The notes beneath the pieces were generated by a model, which saw only the letters and a program-made list of their open reading frames with translations, had not been told where the DNA came from and made no database searches. Source: Durusdinium trenchii (lineage: Eukaryota > Sar > Dinophyceae > Suessiales > Symbiodiniaceae). Taken from it: a stretch of DNA of 64,000 nt. Below are positions 35,919 to 46,500 of the stretch, one piece after another. The stretch lies in NCBI GenBank assembly GCA_963970005.1, contig CAXAMN010003780.1, forward strand, positions 976,856 through 1,040,855. The letters are read 5' to 3'. The number at the start of each line of letters is the position of its first letter. Position 1 is the first letter of the stretch. Position numbers and translations under genes: made by a program.

Positions 35919-37045
35919 TACAAAATCAACCTGGGTAACAAAAAGAGCTTCGATATTGTAAAGAAAAAAGTTTGTTTCCAGGTTCCCGTTTTTGTGGGGG
36001 TGGGGAGGTTGATTTTGTAAGGGCAGCATTTCTTCTTGGGGCTGTTGATTTTGTAAGGAATCGATATGTTGGTATGGATGTCAAAAGTGCCACACTGGTG
36101 AGGGTGGGGTCCTTGATTCTATGCAAGTTTTAGGGTGGGGTGGTTGTCATGGACCGTCGATTCTGTAATCGATTGACCTGCTGTAAAGCATGGACGTTTG
36201 ATTTTGTAGTGGGTTGAGCTGCTGTAGAGCATGGTCCATTCGCAATTTTTTCATGATATATCATAGGAATTCATAGGATATATTAGAACACACACACACA
36301 CACGCACAAAATCTCTCTTCAGCCGCCACACGTGCGAGCTCCTTCCATTTGTCCAAGCGTCCGGTGCGGGAACGGAAGCTGATGTCTTGCTCCTCCTGTG
36401 CGACCTCCGCGATTTTGCGCTCATTCCAGTCAAAATATCACGCACTGTGGTAACCCCTAACTTGCCATGTCATAAAGGGTTCATGTACAGTGTTTTCGGT
36501 CGTCGGTCGACAAGTCATTGTTTCACACCGACGCCCATCATGGCTCAAGAAACGATTGCGCCCGCGGTCGTTTCAGCGCTCGCGCACGTCGCTTCGTTCG
36601 GTCGCGCCGTGCCACTTTCGCTTTCGTTGCTTTCGGGTTTGTGTTGTAGGTGGCCGTAGGTGCCCCTTCCCCAAACCCACACACTCCTGCACACCACGGG
36701 TACCAACCCTTCGGGTGTTCCCCGCCGTGTGCCAACTAGGACCAGGGTCCTCCACACAATAGGATACCTTTCCCAACACCTCCCACTCCGTAGGTTGTGG
36801 TGGTTGTTTGGGGCTGATATCCCGGAACCCTTGTCACTTTCATTATTCCACCTCAGATGCTCTCAACATGTCTCAAACCGCTGGAATCCCCTGGACATCC
36901 TTGGCCCCTTTTTGCAAGATTCTGAACATTTACGTTTACAAAATCAGAATCCCCAGTAGCAAAGCCCCAAACAGTATTACAGAATCAGAGTTCTCAAGCC
37001 ACTGAAAGCGGCAAAACGAAGCAAATCTTTACAAAATCAAAATCC
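35919..37045. repeat. Left array of GATTTTGTAA motif
   Basis: The motif TTGATTTTGTAA or its reverse complement recurs near 35919 (inverted), 36010, 36046, 36157, 36200, then inverted at about 36930, 36978 and 37030. Between them the sequence is mostly non-coding with a (CA)n tract at 36,287-36,305. The array flanks the broken minus-strand ORF, with a matching array on its other side. Confidence 0.6.
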
Positions 37046-37223
37046 CGGCGTTCGAGCGTTTGGTGCCAGTTGATCTTGTTGGAAGCCTTGCGGCAGTTGA
37101 GGGCATTCTTAACCCATGGGCTGTCACCTCCCTTGCTGTGCCTTAGTCATATAGAAGTGGTATAGAAAGAGAAACATAAACTTGTCAGCTCCTTTTCCGT
37201 GCCTTAGTCATATAGAAGTTTCT

Positions 37224-38144
37224 TTAAAGGGCAAAGAAAGAAAGATACAAAGAAGATAAAGTATAAATCTTTCCGTAAACAACGACATGTCGCCCATGCC
37301 GCAGGTACATTGCCAATCTCCAAAGAGAATCCCACACTGACTTTCCATTGTCCACAGCAGTAAATGCATTGCGCAAAGTCACATATTTGGAGGTAGTTGT
37401 GGAAGACTCCTTGGGTGCTGATTCATTTGCTGCACTGGCTGCTGCCACCTCAATGATGCTGGATGCATCAGGCACCGATTCCAGAAGCACCTCCTCCAAG
37501 TCAAAGTCCTTTGCGTGACCATCCTGAAGGGGAACTGAAAGGTCTGCGCTTGTTGCGCCATCCTCTTGAATGCTTCTCAGCAAGTTCTTGCATTCATTGC
37601 CATTGGTTGTTGCTCCAGCTTCTTCCATCATGCCCATGTCATCATCCTCAGCTTCAGCAGGATGTGCCTGAAGAGATTGCCAATCAAACTCCACTCCTCC
37701 ATCGCAGTAGTGCTGGTACATGTCCTCGAGCTTGGCCACAGCCAGACCAGAAGAGAAAGCAGCCAGCCGCAAAGCAGCCTTGTATCCATGTTCACAACAC
37801 TCACGGAACTCATTTGGACTCAAGGGAGGCAATTTCTGGACGGAATACCTTTGTGCCTTATTGGCTGCCTGTTGTCGCCGCGCTTCTCTGAACATGGCCT
37901 TCCAATATCCTCTTGTTGAAAGCTAGGCTGACTGTGCTTGTGTGCGAAGTCGACCAAAGAACTCTTCAATTGAGATCTCACTGACACGGTTTGCGGAACG
38001 CCAGTAGTCACCTGAGGTAGCCTTTGTGTAGCAAATCGTCATCACCGTCAAACAGATCTGTTGCAAATTCTCTTGCGTCTGTGGTGCCAAAAAACAAGCT
38101 GTCTGGGGAAGCCGGGACTGTGCTGCTGTAATTTGTGAGAGCAT
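37224..38144 (-). pseudogene. Unknown ORF broken by one TAG
   Basis: On the minus strand one frame runs from ATG at 38144 to a stop at 37224, interrupted only by TAG at 37925-37923. The upstream part (73 codons) contains SGDYWRSANRVSEISIEEFF. The downstream part (223 codons from an internal ATG) starts MFREARRQQAANKAQRYSVQ, has an acidic cluster around AEAEDDDMGMMEE, then a Ser/Thr-rich segment. Codon use and continuity across the TAG suggest a single ancestral protein inactivated by one substitution, or a stop that is read through. No domain is recognised. Motif arrays on both sides suggest it belonged to a DNA transposon (inference). Confidence 0.6.
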
Positions 38145-38176
38145 TTTGAAAGGATAAACCGTGAGAGCTGTGAGAC

Positions 38177-38222
38177 GAATCGTATCGTATCGTATCGATT
38201 CGTATCGTATCGTATCGTCTCG
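38177..38222. repeat. (CGTAT)n pentanucleotide repeat
   Basis: Repeated CGTAT units with CGATT interruptions. Confidence 0.9.
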
Positions 38223-38244
38223 ATGATGTCGCGCCGTTGAATCA

Positions 38245-38525
38245 TTACAAAATCGTTTGTTTTTTTCAATCCAGGTTTAACGATTGAGATTTTGTATCTT
38301 GTTTGAGGCCTCGGGGTGGTTGATTTTGTAATTGTACTGAGCCATGTCAACAGAGTGCCTATGATTTTGTAAAGACTATATTTTGAGACTGGGGTAGTTG
38401 ATTTTGTAATATCGGCTTGAGAGTTGTCCCTTGCCTGCGTCCTGGGGGGTTTGATTTTGTAAAGCTTTTCAGATTGGCGAACCTGGGGTGGTTGATTCTG
38501 TGGCACATTTTCCTTATAGAATCAA
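38245..38525. repeat. Right array of GATTTTGTAA motif
   Basis: Copies lie at about 38245 (inverted), then forward near 38285, 38320, 38360, 38399, 38450 and 38490 (GATTCTG variant), and an inverted partial at about 38518. Spacing is about 35-50 bp. Several copies are preceded by GGGGTGG or similar, so the unit is roughly GGGGTGGTTGATTTTGTAA. Confidence 0.7.
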
Positions 38526-38923
38526 CCTCCCCTGGACACAGCAGGAATTCGAGGGGGGATCATAATTGTATGGTATCATTTCACGATTTGAATGGCAACA
38601 TCAACTACCCCCCTGTCAAAAGGAAGAAGCAAAACATCTTCAGGAAAGCACTCGCGGAAGCGCTTAGATAGCTTCAATCGCAAGCGCTGGGGGTCCGCCG
38701 GACGGAATCTGTCCGGACGGCACTCCATGGGACGTCGGTAGGTTTACTACCTGCGGCTGGGGTGGTGCCAGAGGGGTCAATGGGGTGGCAAATATACGAC
38801 AGACATGGAAAGGTGAGGACGGAGACTCTGTTATGTAGGTGGGAGAGTCCAGTACCGAACCTGAGGTTCGGTACGACTGGATCCCGAACGGGCCTACTTG
38901 CGGGGGTGGGGTCCTTTTCGCAG

Positions 38924-39095
38924 CGACGGCTCGGCGGTCGAGACGAGTGACCTGGTCGCCGGCGTTCAGGACCCTCGGGTGGAGTTCCGTGCGGTGGACA
39001 CCTGGAGGGCGAAGCAGGAAGCAGAACCCGTGGACGAGGCGGTGTGCCTTGGCATGGAAAGGGAGGGGGAAGGAGGGGGCAGTGTTATTTCGTGA
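38924..39095 (+). CDS. Candidate 3'-terminal exon, acidic tail
   Basis: The exon follows CTTTTCGCAG and ends at TGA 39093-39095. After one base it reads DGSAVETSDLVAGVQDPRVE, then RAVDTWRAKQEAEPVDEAV and a Glu/Gly-rich end. Third-position GC is very high. A possible preceding exon ends at 38812 before GTGAGG (reading EGSMGWQIYDRHGK), but its phase does not fit directly. The function is unknown. Confidence 0.55.
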
Positions 39096-39987
39096 GGTTT
39101 ATTTCTGGATGAATTTGGGGAAAATGGATTTGCTACATGTTTCGAGTTCATTAGTATTCGAGGAAGTTCCCTAGTTTATCAAGTGGGAAAACTTAACCAT
39201 TTGAACATGGCAAGGTTATGCAAGGTTTCGGTTGGAAAGAAACAGGAGCCTATTTCCGACCATCCAAGATTGTGACGGCTCATCGTTTTCCGACCAGGGG
39301 TTTGTTTATGCACATACGCCATATATTTGGGCTTAGGCCAATCCATCCTCCAACTTGCACAAGCTGTGCAAGACGGACCGCGCCCCAAAGGTTGCGGGCC
39401 AATCGTAGCATCGGTGTAGAAGCATCCGTCCGATGTGCCGGTCATTACGCAGATGGCAGATCAAGATTGAGTCACCGGTTCTTTTGACCACTGAAGGCAA
39501 CCTTCAGATGGTAAACCTGTTCAAATGGGCCCAAGAGAGGAGTAGAGATTCTATAGAAGCATGCCCTTAACTGTCAAGAGCAGAGTTCCGCATCCGATTG
39601 TCGAAGCTCCAGAACGTGGCGAGCTAGATTTGGTGTGTGCCAGAGGCGCCCCTTTTGCATCCCTCAAGGCTAAGCCTTCAAGCAAGAAGGGTACTTCACT
39701 TGTTGCAGAGAACTTTGCCTGATCCAGTTTCTATAACTAATTTTATGGTGGATGTACAGATGCCACACCACCCTGACATGCCATGATCCAGAGTTTTTGT
39801 ATGGTGCGGAGTGCTCTCGCTCCAAGATACACCCACAAGATGCAATGAATCGGACGACATCTACAAAACTACAATGTGATTTTGTTGGAATTAGTATCGC
39901 TGAGCTATTCATTCCTTGCTATTAATTATAGTTTGTCATGTAATAATGAATCTTAATTCCATGGTCGCCAGACTTTTCCTGCTTCAG

Positions 39988-40155
39988 GATGGCTGAAGCC
40001 AGGCGTTTGGCGCAGCTCCGCGCAGAGACTCCACGCCCTTTGATGATTGCGCTGCTGGTGGACGACGCCGGCTACGCGCGGTGGCTGTGTGAGCAGGGCA
40101 GGGGCTGTGTGGACCTGGCCCTATGCCCCGACAGCTCCTGGGGCGTGAAAGCGAG
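39988..40155 (+). CDS. Exon of unknown gene, upstream of LTR element
   Basis: The exon follows TGCTTCAG and reads from ATG at 39989: MAEARRLAQLRAETPRPLMI, then ALLVDDAGYARWLCEQGRG and a Cys-containing end to SSWGVKA. GC3 is strong. The end is placed at AG|GC (40155/40156) because the next exon (48318) starts after AG|GC in a compatible phase. A GT donor at 40145 is an alternative but breaks the phase. It may be the first coding exon, since ATG is the first codon after the acceptor. The protein family is not recognised. Confidence 0.62.
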
Positions 40156-40221
40156 GCCGGAGGGAACTGGTCCGTGGGTTTGGAGGGGTTCGGATGGGTT
40201 CGAGAGGTGTGTTTTTGAGTC

Positions 40222-40226
40222 CGGTG
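40222..40226. repeat. Target-site duplication CGGTG, left
   Basis: CGGTG immediately precedes the 5' LTR and is repeated exactly at 48066-48070 after the 3' LTR. Five bases is the usual copia duplication. Confidence 0.92.
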
Positions 40227-40403
40227 TGTCAATGTCACGAATGCACATTGGTAGATTTGATCCAATTTCATGTTTTTCCAACCGCTGTTGGGCTTACGAG
40301 GGCCCTTGACCGCCAATCGACCGCTACGCCTTTCGCAGAAACGTGCTTTCTTTTTCATCGACGGGATCGAGACTTCGAGGGCTTGTCATCCCCTTCAACG
40401 AGA
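40227..40403 (+). repeat. 5' LTR (177 bp)
   Basis: It begins TGTCAATGTCACGAATGC and ends CCCCTTCAACGAGA. By eye it is base-for-base identical to 47889-48065. The start is TG as usual, but the end is GA rather than the common CA. A T-rich box CTTTCTTTTTCATC near 40350 may serve as a promoter element, since dinoflagellates lack a standard TATA box (inference). Confidence 0.93.
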
Positions 40404-40404
40404 T

Positions 40405-40417
40405 TGGTAGCGGAGCT
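40405..40417 (+). other. Primer binding site (tRNA-iMet-like)
   Basis: TGGTAGCGGAGC lies one base after the LTR. Eukaryotic initiator tRNA-Met 3' ends pair with TGGTAGCAGAGG-like sites, so 10 of 12 bases agree. Initiator Met is the usual copia primer. Confidence 0.7.
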
Positions 40418-40536
40418 GGACACGATCCTCTCCGAGTATTTGGACGGTGCACCACGTGTTTGAAGTTCTCCCGGTGATCCTGTGAAAGGACATAGAGGTG
40501 AACATCTCACCGTTCGAGTACGGCTTGGCAGCTACG

Positions 40537-43500
40537 ATGAATCGTGGCGCAGGGACTGCAGAAAGATCAGAGCCACCGAGGAGAACACAGAGAAGAGTCC
40601 GGACCCCAAGAGAAGAAGACTTTCCTGAAGATCTACTACAACCACCTCGTGCTAATGGAGGTTCCCCCGGACGAACTGGTGGCAGCAACTACAAAGGTTT
40701 GGATTCTGGACTGTCCAAAGCTTGTCCAGACACCGACAAGCTCAACCAGAAGAACTACAGAAGCTTTCGAAGAAGAGTTGAACTGTTCGAGAGACAATGT
40801 CATAGAAGAAGTGTTGACGCCGCCATCGAGGGTACGCTTCTCCTGATCTCTCGATTGCAGGACTTGGCATGGGATTCCACTGAGCAGATCTCCTTCGAAG
40901 CCTTGGAAAGGAGCAGTCGCCCCTTCACCTTTGTGTATGAGATCCTGGACAACCTGTATCAATATGAGCAACAGGTTGAAGTGCCGACTCGCTGTGAAGA
41001 GTTCTTTGCCGAGTTCCAGCGCCTAAAGAATGAGGACATGACTTCCTACCTGGTCAGGCACCGGACTTTGTTGAAGAGAATGAAGGAAGTTGGAGTGGAA
41101 ATGCCAGCTCTCCTATCTGGTTGGCATCTTCTCACCCGTGCCGGTGTTCCTCGTTGGACTCATGTCCAGGTGAAGGCACTATGCCAAGGGGAGCTGGAGT
41201 ATGAGAAAGTCCACAAGGCGCTGATGAAGATGTTCGGAGGAGACCATCGGCCGAATCCAAAAGATCTCATGAAGATGACTGGCAGCTCCAATGACGTCAT
41301 GTTCGAGGACGACTATGACATCGACGATGAAGAAGGCTTCTATGAAGAAGAAGATTTGGAATGGTGGGACGATGAGATCCACTACGAAGAAGATGAAGAG
41401 TGGCCTGAAGAAATGGACGAGGCAGCTGACGCTGTCGATGAAGCTTTCATCTCCTACCTGGACAGCCGACGACGAATGCGTGAGTTGGCCCTCTCAAGAG
41501 GATTCTTCCCCGTGGTCGCTCTCGGTCCTGATGTCGAGGGCAAAGGAGGAGGAAAAGGAAAAAGCAAAAGCTCTTCGAAAGGAAAGGGCAAAGGCAAAAG
41601 TTCCATGAAAGGAAAAGGAAAAGGGAAGAGTGGCTTCCGCAGAACCTTTGACAACCGTCGACCTATGTCCGGATTGCGGAGACTTACCAGTTCAAGCAAC
41701 AGCTCGAACACCAACGACATCAAGTCGACCTTGTCTGGCTCTACCGGCCAACATGGACCTCGCTTCAAACGTTTCAGAGTTCAATCCAATGGTGTCAAAG
41801 AGGTTCCTGAAGAACAAGTTTCTATGGTGGAGGAGAATGCAACAGTTGATGAGTGCTACTTTGCGGCACTACTTCCTGGACAGGCCATCATCGACTCAGG
41901 TGCTACCAGGACCATCGTTGGCGAAGATGTCTGGAAGGAATGGCTATCCTTCGCAGGTGCCCTGGATGTCAAGATCACTGAGGCCACCCGTGACTTCAAG
42001 TTTGGAGGCGGTGAAGTCCTTAGATCAAGTTATGATGTCACCTTTCCTGTAGCTCTTCAAGGACAAGATTTGGTCGTGACTGCTTCTGTGGTGCCAGGAA
42101 AGACACCCTTTCTTTTGGCCCGACCTACGCTTGAAGAGTGGAAAGTGCAACAAGACTATGAAAAGGGTATGCTGCGCATCATGAATTCCGACTGGTTCAA
42201 GCCTGAACGTGGCCGCAAAGGACACTACATCGTGAACCTGTTTGAAGACAACACCATGGACGAGACCAGCTTGGTTGAAGAAGCGTTGGCCATCCCTGAG
42301 GAGATCCAAGTGATCGTGCGAGAAGAGAAAACTGACTGGGAAATCGAACCTAGTATTCACAAGGAGGTGGAAGACGCCAATGAGTGGGTGCAGCTGGATT
42401 TCGAAGATGAAAGTTTGATCCATGAGGTGTTAACCAACATCCAGTCGAAGCCCAAGATGAACTTCTTCGAGGTGTATGTGGATGAAGGACGACTGGCGAC
42501 CACTTTGGTTCAAAAGCATGAGGATGTGGAAGTGGCAACTTTCACATTGCCTGATTGGGACTTCAGCACCATTGAGGCACAAGAGAGTTTCATCAGCCTG
42601 CTGAAGCGCATTCGTCCTGAGCATGTCTGGCTTGCGCCTCCTTGCACAAAGTGGTCAACCATGCAGAATCTCAATGCCCTGACGCCTGAAGCTCAAGAGA
42701 AGTTGAAGAAAGAAAGATGTCAGGAAGAAAAAGATCACCTCAAGTTCGTGGCACAGGTCTTCTATGTCTGTGCCGACGCTGGACTTGGTGTCAGCATGGA
42801 ACATCCACGAGGAGCAGAGTCTTGGAAGACCAAAACTATGTCAGAGATGGACATGACCTATTTGATGGATGCCGAATGCGACCGATGCCAGACTGGCTTG
42901 TGTGTGAAACTTAGCAATGGCATGATCGGCAAAGTGAAAAAACCAACTCGCATTCGGACGAATAGTCCATTGGTGTATGATGCCTTGAACCTCACCTGCA
43001 CTTGCGCTCCTGGAGAGCATGTGAAAATGGAGGGCCGATCTCGTGAACTCAAGCAAATGCAGAACTATGAGAGAGGCTTTGTTCAGCGTGCAACTGATGC
43101 CATCTACCGTGACATGTGCAAAAGATGGCATGACAATGAGATGCTGAAGATCTTCGTGACTGACGAGCTTGACGAGCTGGAGGTGAGAAAGGAGAAAGAA
43201 GAAGAAAAGAATGTTCAGAAAGAAGACAAAGAGCTGATGAGGACCCACGGAAGAAAAGCTTGGCAAATTGTGAACAAGTTGCATCGTCAGCTCGGCCATC
43301 CTGGGCGCGAAAAACTGATTCACGCTCTCAAAGGTGCCAAATTCCCAGAGGAGGTGATCCAATGTGCTCGCAAATTCACTTGCGAGATTTGTCAGAGCGA
43401 AGCTCCAAAGAAGTTGGCTCATCCTGCTTCCCTCGACGAAGCCAGCTACTTCAATGAAGTCATCGAGATGGACACCTTCCACCTGAAATGGAAAGATGAG

Positions 43501-46500
43501 AAAGTCAAGATCCTCGCGATCATCGACCTCTTCACCAAGTATGAAGTGAACGCTGTCTTGCCTCGAGAGACAGAAGCGGCTGAACTGAAGATCATCGAGG
43601 ACTTGTGGTTCCATCCCTTTGGATTCCCAATCAAGCTCAAAACTGATGCTTCAGGTGCTCACATGAGCCAAAACTTCATCGATGCCATGGACGGCTACAA
43701 GATCAAACTTGTTTTGATTCCAAAGGAGGCACACTATCGCCTGGGAACCATTGAACGTCTTCATGCAGTTCGCAGATTGCAGCTTCTCAAGATGAGGAAA
43801 GAAATGCCTGACATCAAGCTGGACACCGCAATTCGTGTGGCCTGTGACCAAAGAAATCGTTTGAGAACTGTACACGGCTCTTCACCTGCCGAGATGGTCT
43901 TTGGTCGTGCCCCCAATGCTGTGTCAGGCCTACTTGATGAACCACAAGACCTACGTCCAGAGCTTCCGGTGGCTGTTCAAGAGCATGTCACCCTGAGAGT
44001 TGCTGCTGCTAAGGCTTTCCATTCAGCCAATCATGACGCTTTGCTTCGTCGCTCACTCCTTGCTCGACCTCGTGCCGAACATGAACCTTCGTCTCTCGGC
44101 TCATGGGTCTTCTACTGGAGGCAAGGAGATCAGAAGCTCGAACCTTCCCGCTGGCGTGGACCGGCCATTCTGTGCATGATTGAGCCTCGTGTGACCGATT
44201 CAGGTGCCTGTCGACCGAGTGTCTATTGGGTAGCCCATGGTTCTTCACTGGTTCGTGTTGCACCCGAACATGTACGACCTGAGCTTCCTCGAGAGAGACT
44301 TGCCCGGTTGGAGCATTTTCCCGAGACCGCTTTAGATCGCCCCGTGCAGGAAACCATTCGTCAGGTCCTCCAACCTGTTCGCGGTCCCGTACGCTTTTTG
44401 GATCTTGCTCCTGCGGACATTTCATCGTCCTCTGGGGGTACCTCTTTCGCGAATGCTTCGAGTACTCAGCCAGAACAACAACCACCATCTCCTGCTGTGG
44501 CACCAACGGCTGATAACAATACGGCTGACAACCTTGAGGACCCCAATGACGAGAAGGAAGCCAAACTGAATGAACTGGTGATTGAGGAGCCGATCCCGAG
44601 CATACCTGAAGAAGGTGATCAAAACATGCCGGCAGCAAAGCAGGAAGCCGAAGAGTCAAAAGAGATCTCACAAGAGCCTGAGGGGAAGCAAAGCCGAGAA
44701 AGATCGAGGAGCCCACCTATGAGAGATGAGAAGGCACAAGCTTTTAGATCCTACAACATGGCGCGTCAGCTAGATGGCATGGGTCCTGTGGCAGAAGATG
44801 ATCCTGGTTTTCAACGGCTGTGGCAAAGCAGTCAACCCATGGAAGAGGACGAAGAGCTGATGGCCGACACCTTCAATGAGAAGAAGCTAAGTGCCGAGGA
44901 GAAGAAGGAGTTCGACTTGGCCAAAGACAAGGCCTTACAGGTATGGCTGGACAATGCTGCCTGGAAAGCTGTAAACGAATCTGAAGCTCGCGAAGGTGAA
45001 GTCCTTCCAGCACGATTTCTCCAGAGATGGAAGCCCACCAAAACTGGAAAAGTGGCAAATGCCAGAGTCATCATCCAGGGCTTCCGCCATAAAGATGTGC
45101 TGACTGAAGAGCTGGATCGTGAGTCACCGACTTTGAGCAGGACCGGTCGCATGTTGATTTTGATTTGGGCATGTCAATTCAGCTGGAAAGTGTTTGCAGC
45201 CGATGTCAAGAGCGCCTTCATGCAGTCCAAATCGATTGATGAGCAGACCCGCATTTTCATCAGGCCAACTGCAGAGATGAGGAGACGACTGGAACGCTTG
45301 ATGGGCCTGAAACCTTGGGAGCTGCTCAAAGCAACGAAGCCAGCATTTGGCGATGTTCGTGCCCCTCGTCAATGGTACGAATCCGCTCGAGAGTTTTTGC
45401 TGGAAGAAGCCAAGTTTTTGGTGCATCCTCTGGACAACTGCGTTTTCTTGAGTGTGAGAAGGGCGTACAGTGATGATCCCGAGTTTCAGGTGTTTTCGCA
45501 TGGTGGTGTGCCCAGCATTGTGGATGGTATTTTGGGACTTCATGTTGATGATTTCCTAGGCTGCGGAGAAGGAGTGAATTCCGTTGAAGATGCAACCGGA
45601 GCCAATGTGACGGAGGAGGAAAACTTCGAATGGTGCTTCAAGAAGAGGTTGCAAATGCTCTCAAAGAAGTTCAGATTTGGCTCCTGGGACTTCGGAAGGA
45701 ACTCACAGATTCTTTTTTGTGGCACATCCATCGAACAGAGCCTGAACAATGACGTGATAACTTTGTCGCTCAAAGAATACGTCCACAAGATCAAGCCCAT
45801 CACTCTCGACAAGAGCCGAAAGACCATGAGTGATGCCCTGCTCGAAGAGAAGGAAGTGAAGATGCTCAGAGCTTTGATCGGAGCTTTGGCTTGGCCTGCT
45901 GGCCAGTGCCTTCCTCAGCTGTCAGCCTCAATTTCTTTGCTTCAAGCCTCTTCTAGTTCCCCAACGGTCTATGACATCAATGTCGCCAACAAGCTGTTGA
46001 GGTTTGCCAAGGAGGTGGTGCAAGGCTACAACATGACTCTTCGACGTCATGGATCCTCTTTGGCCGAGCTTCGTTTTGGTGTATACATGGACGCCAGTTG
46101 GGGCATCCGGCCTGATGGAGCTTCCCAAGGCGGTCACGCCATCTTTGTGGGAACGGAGGCTGAGATGACCGAGGGCAAGCCGTTTCCTTTGACGTTGGTC
46201 AGCTGGCACTCAAAGAAATTGACGAGAATGTGTCGCTCGTCCCTATCTGCTGAAGCACAGTCTGCAGCTGGTGCCATCGATGAGACAGAATGGACGAAGA
46301 TCTATGCTGCAGCCATGGTTTGTCCCACCGTGCCGATCGCTGAAGAGAGCACTTTGAGGATGTTTGGACAGACCCCAGCTTTGACAGATGCAAAATCCTT
46401 GTTCGACTCAGCCCGCTCTGTGTCTGCTGGTCTACGTTTGACCGAGAAGAGGACGGCCATTGAGGTTTGCATCGTGAAGGAGCGGCTCAACGCCATGTTG

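Noticed and set aside
36528..36550. GCCCATCATGGCTCAAG resembles the end of the dinoflagellate spliced leader (…GCCATTTTGGCTCAAG)
   Set aside because: Only the last 15 bases match, with two mismatches, and no cDNA-like ORF follows. Probably chance, though a relic cannot be excluded.
40498..40536. GTG as polyprotein start
   Set aside because: A nuclear eukaryotic gene is expected to use ATG. The next in-frame ATG is at 40537 and nothing upstream of it looks conserved.
42841..43614. 257-codon minus-strand ORF, and similar antisense ORFs inside the retrotransposon
   Set aside because: They are shadows of the polyprotein frame, whose domains and catalytic residues are clear on the + strand.
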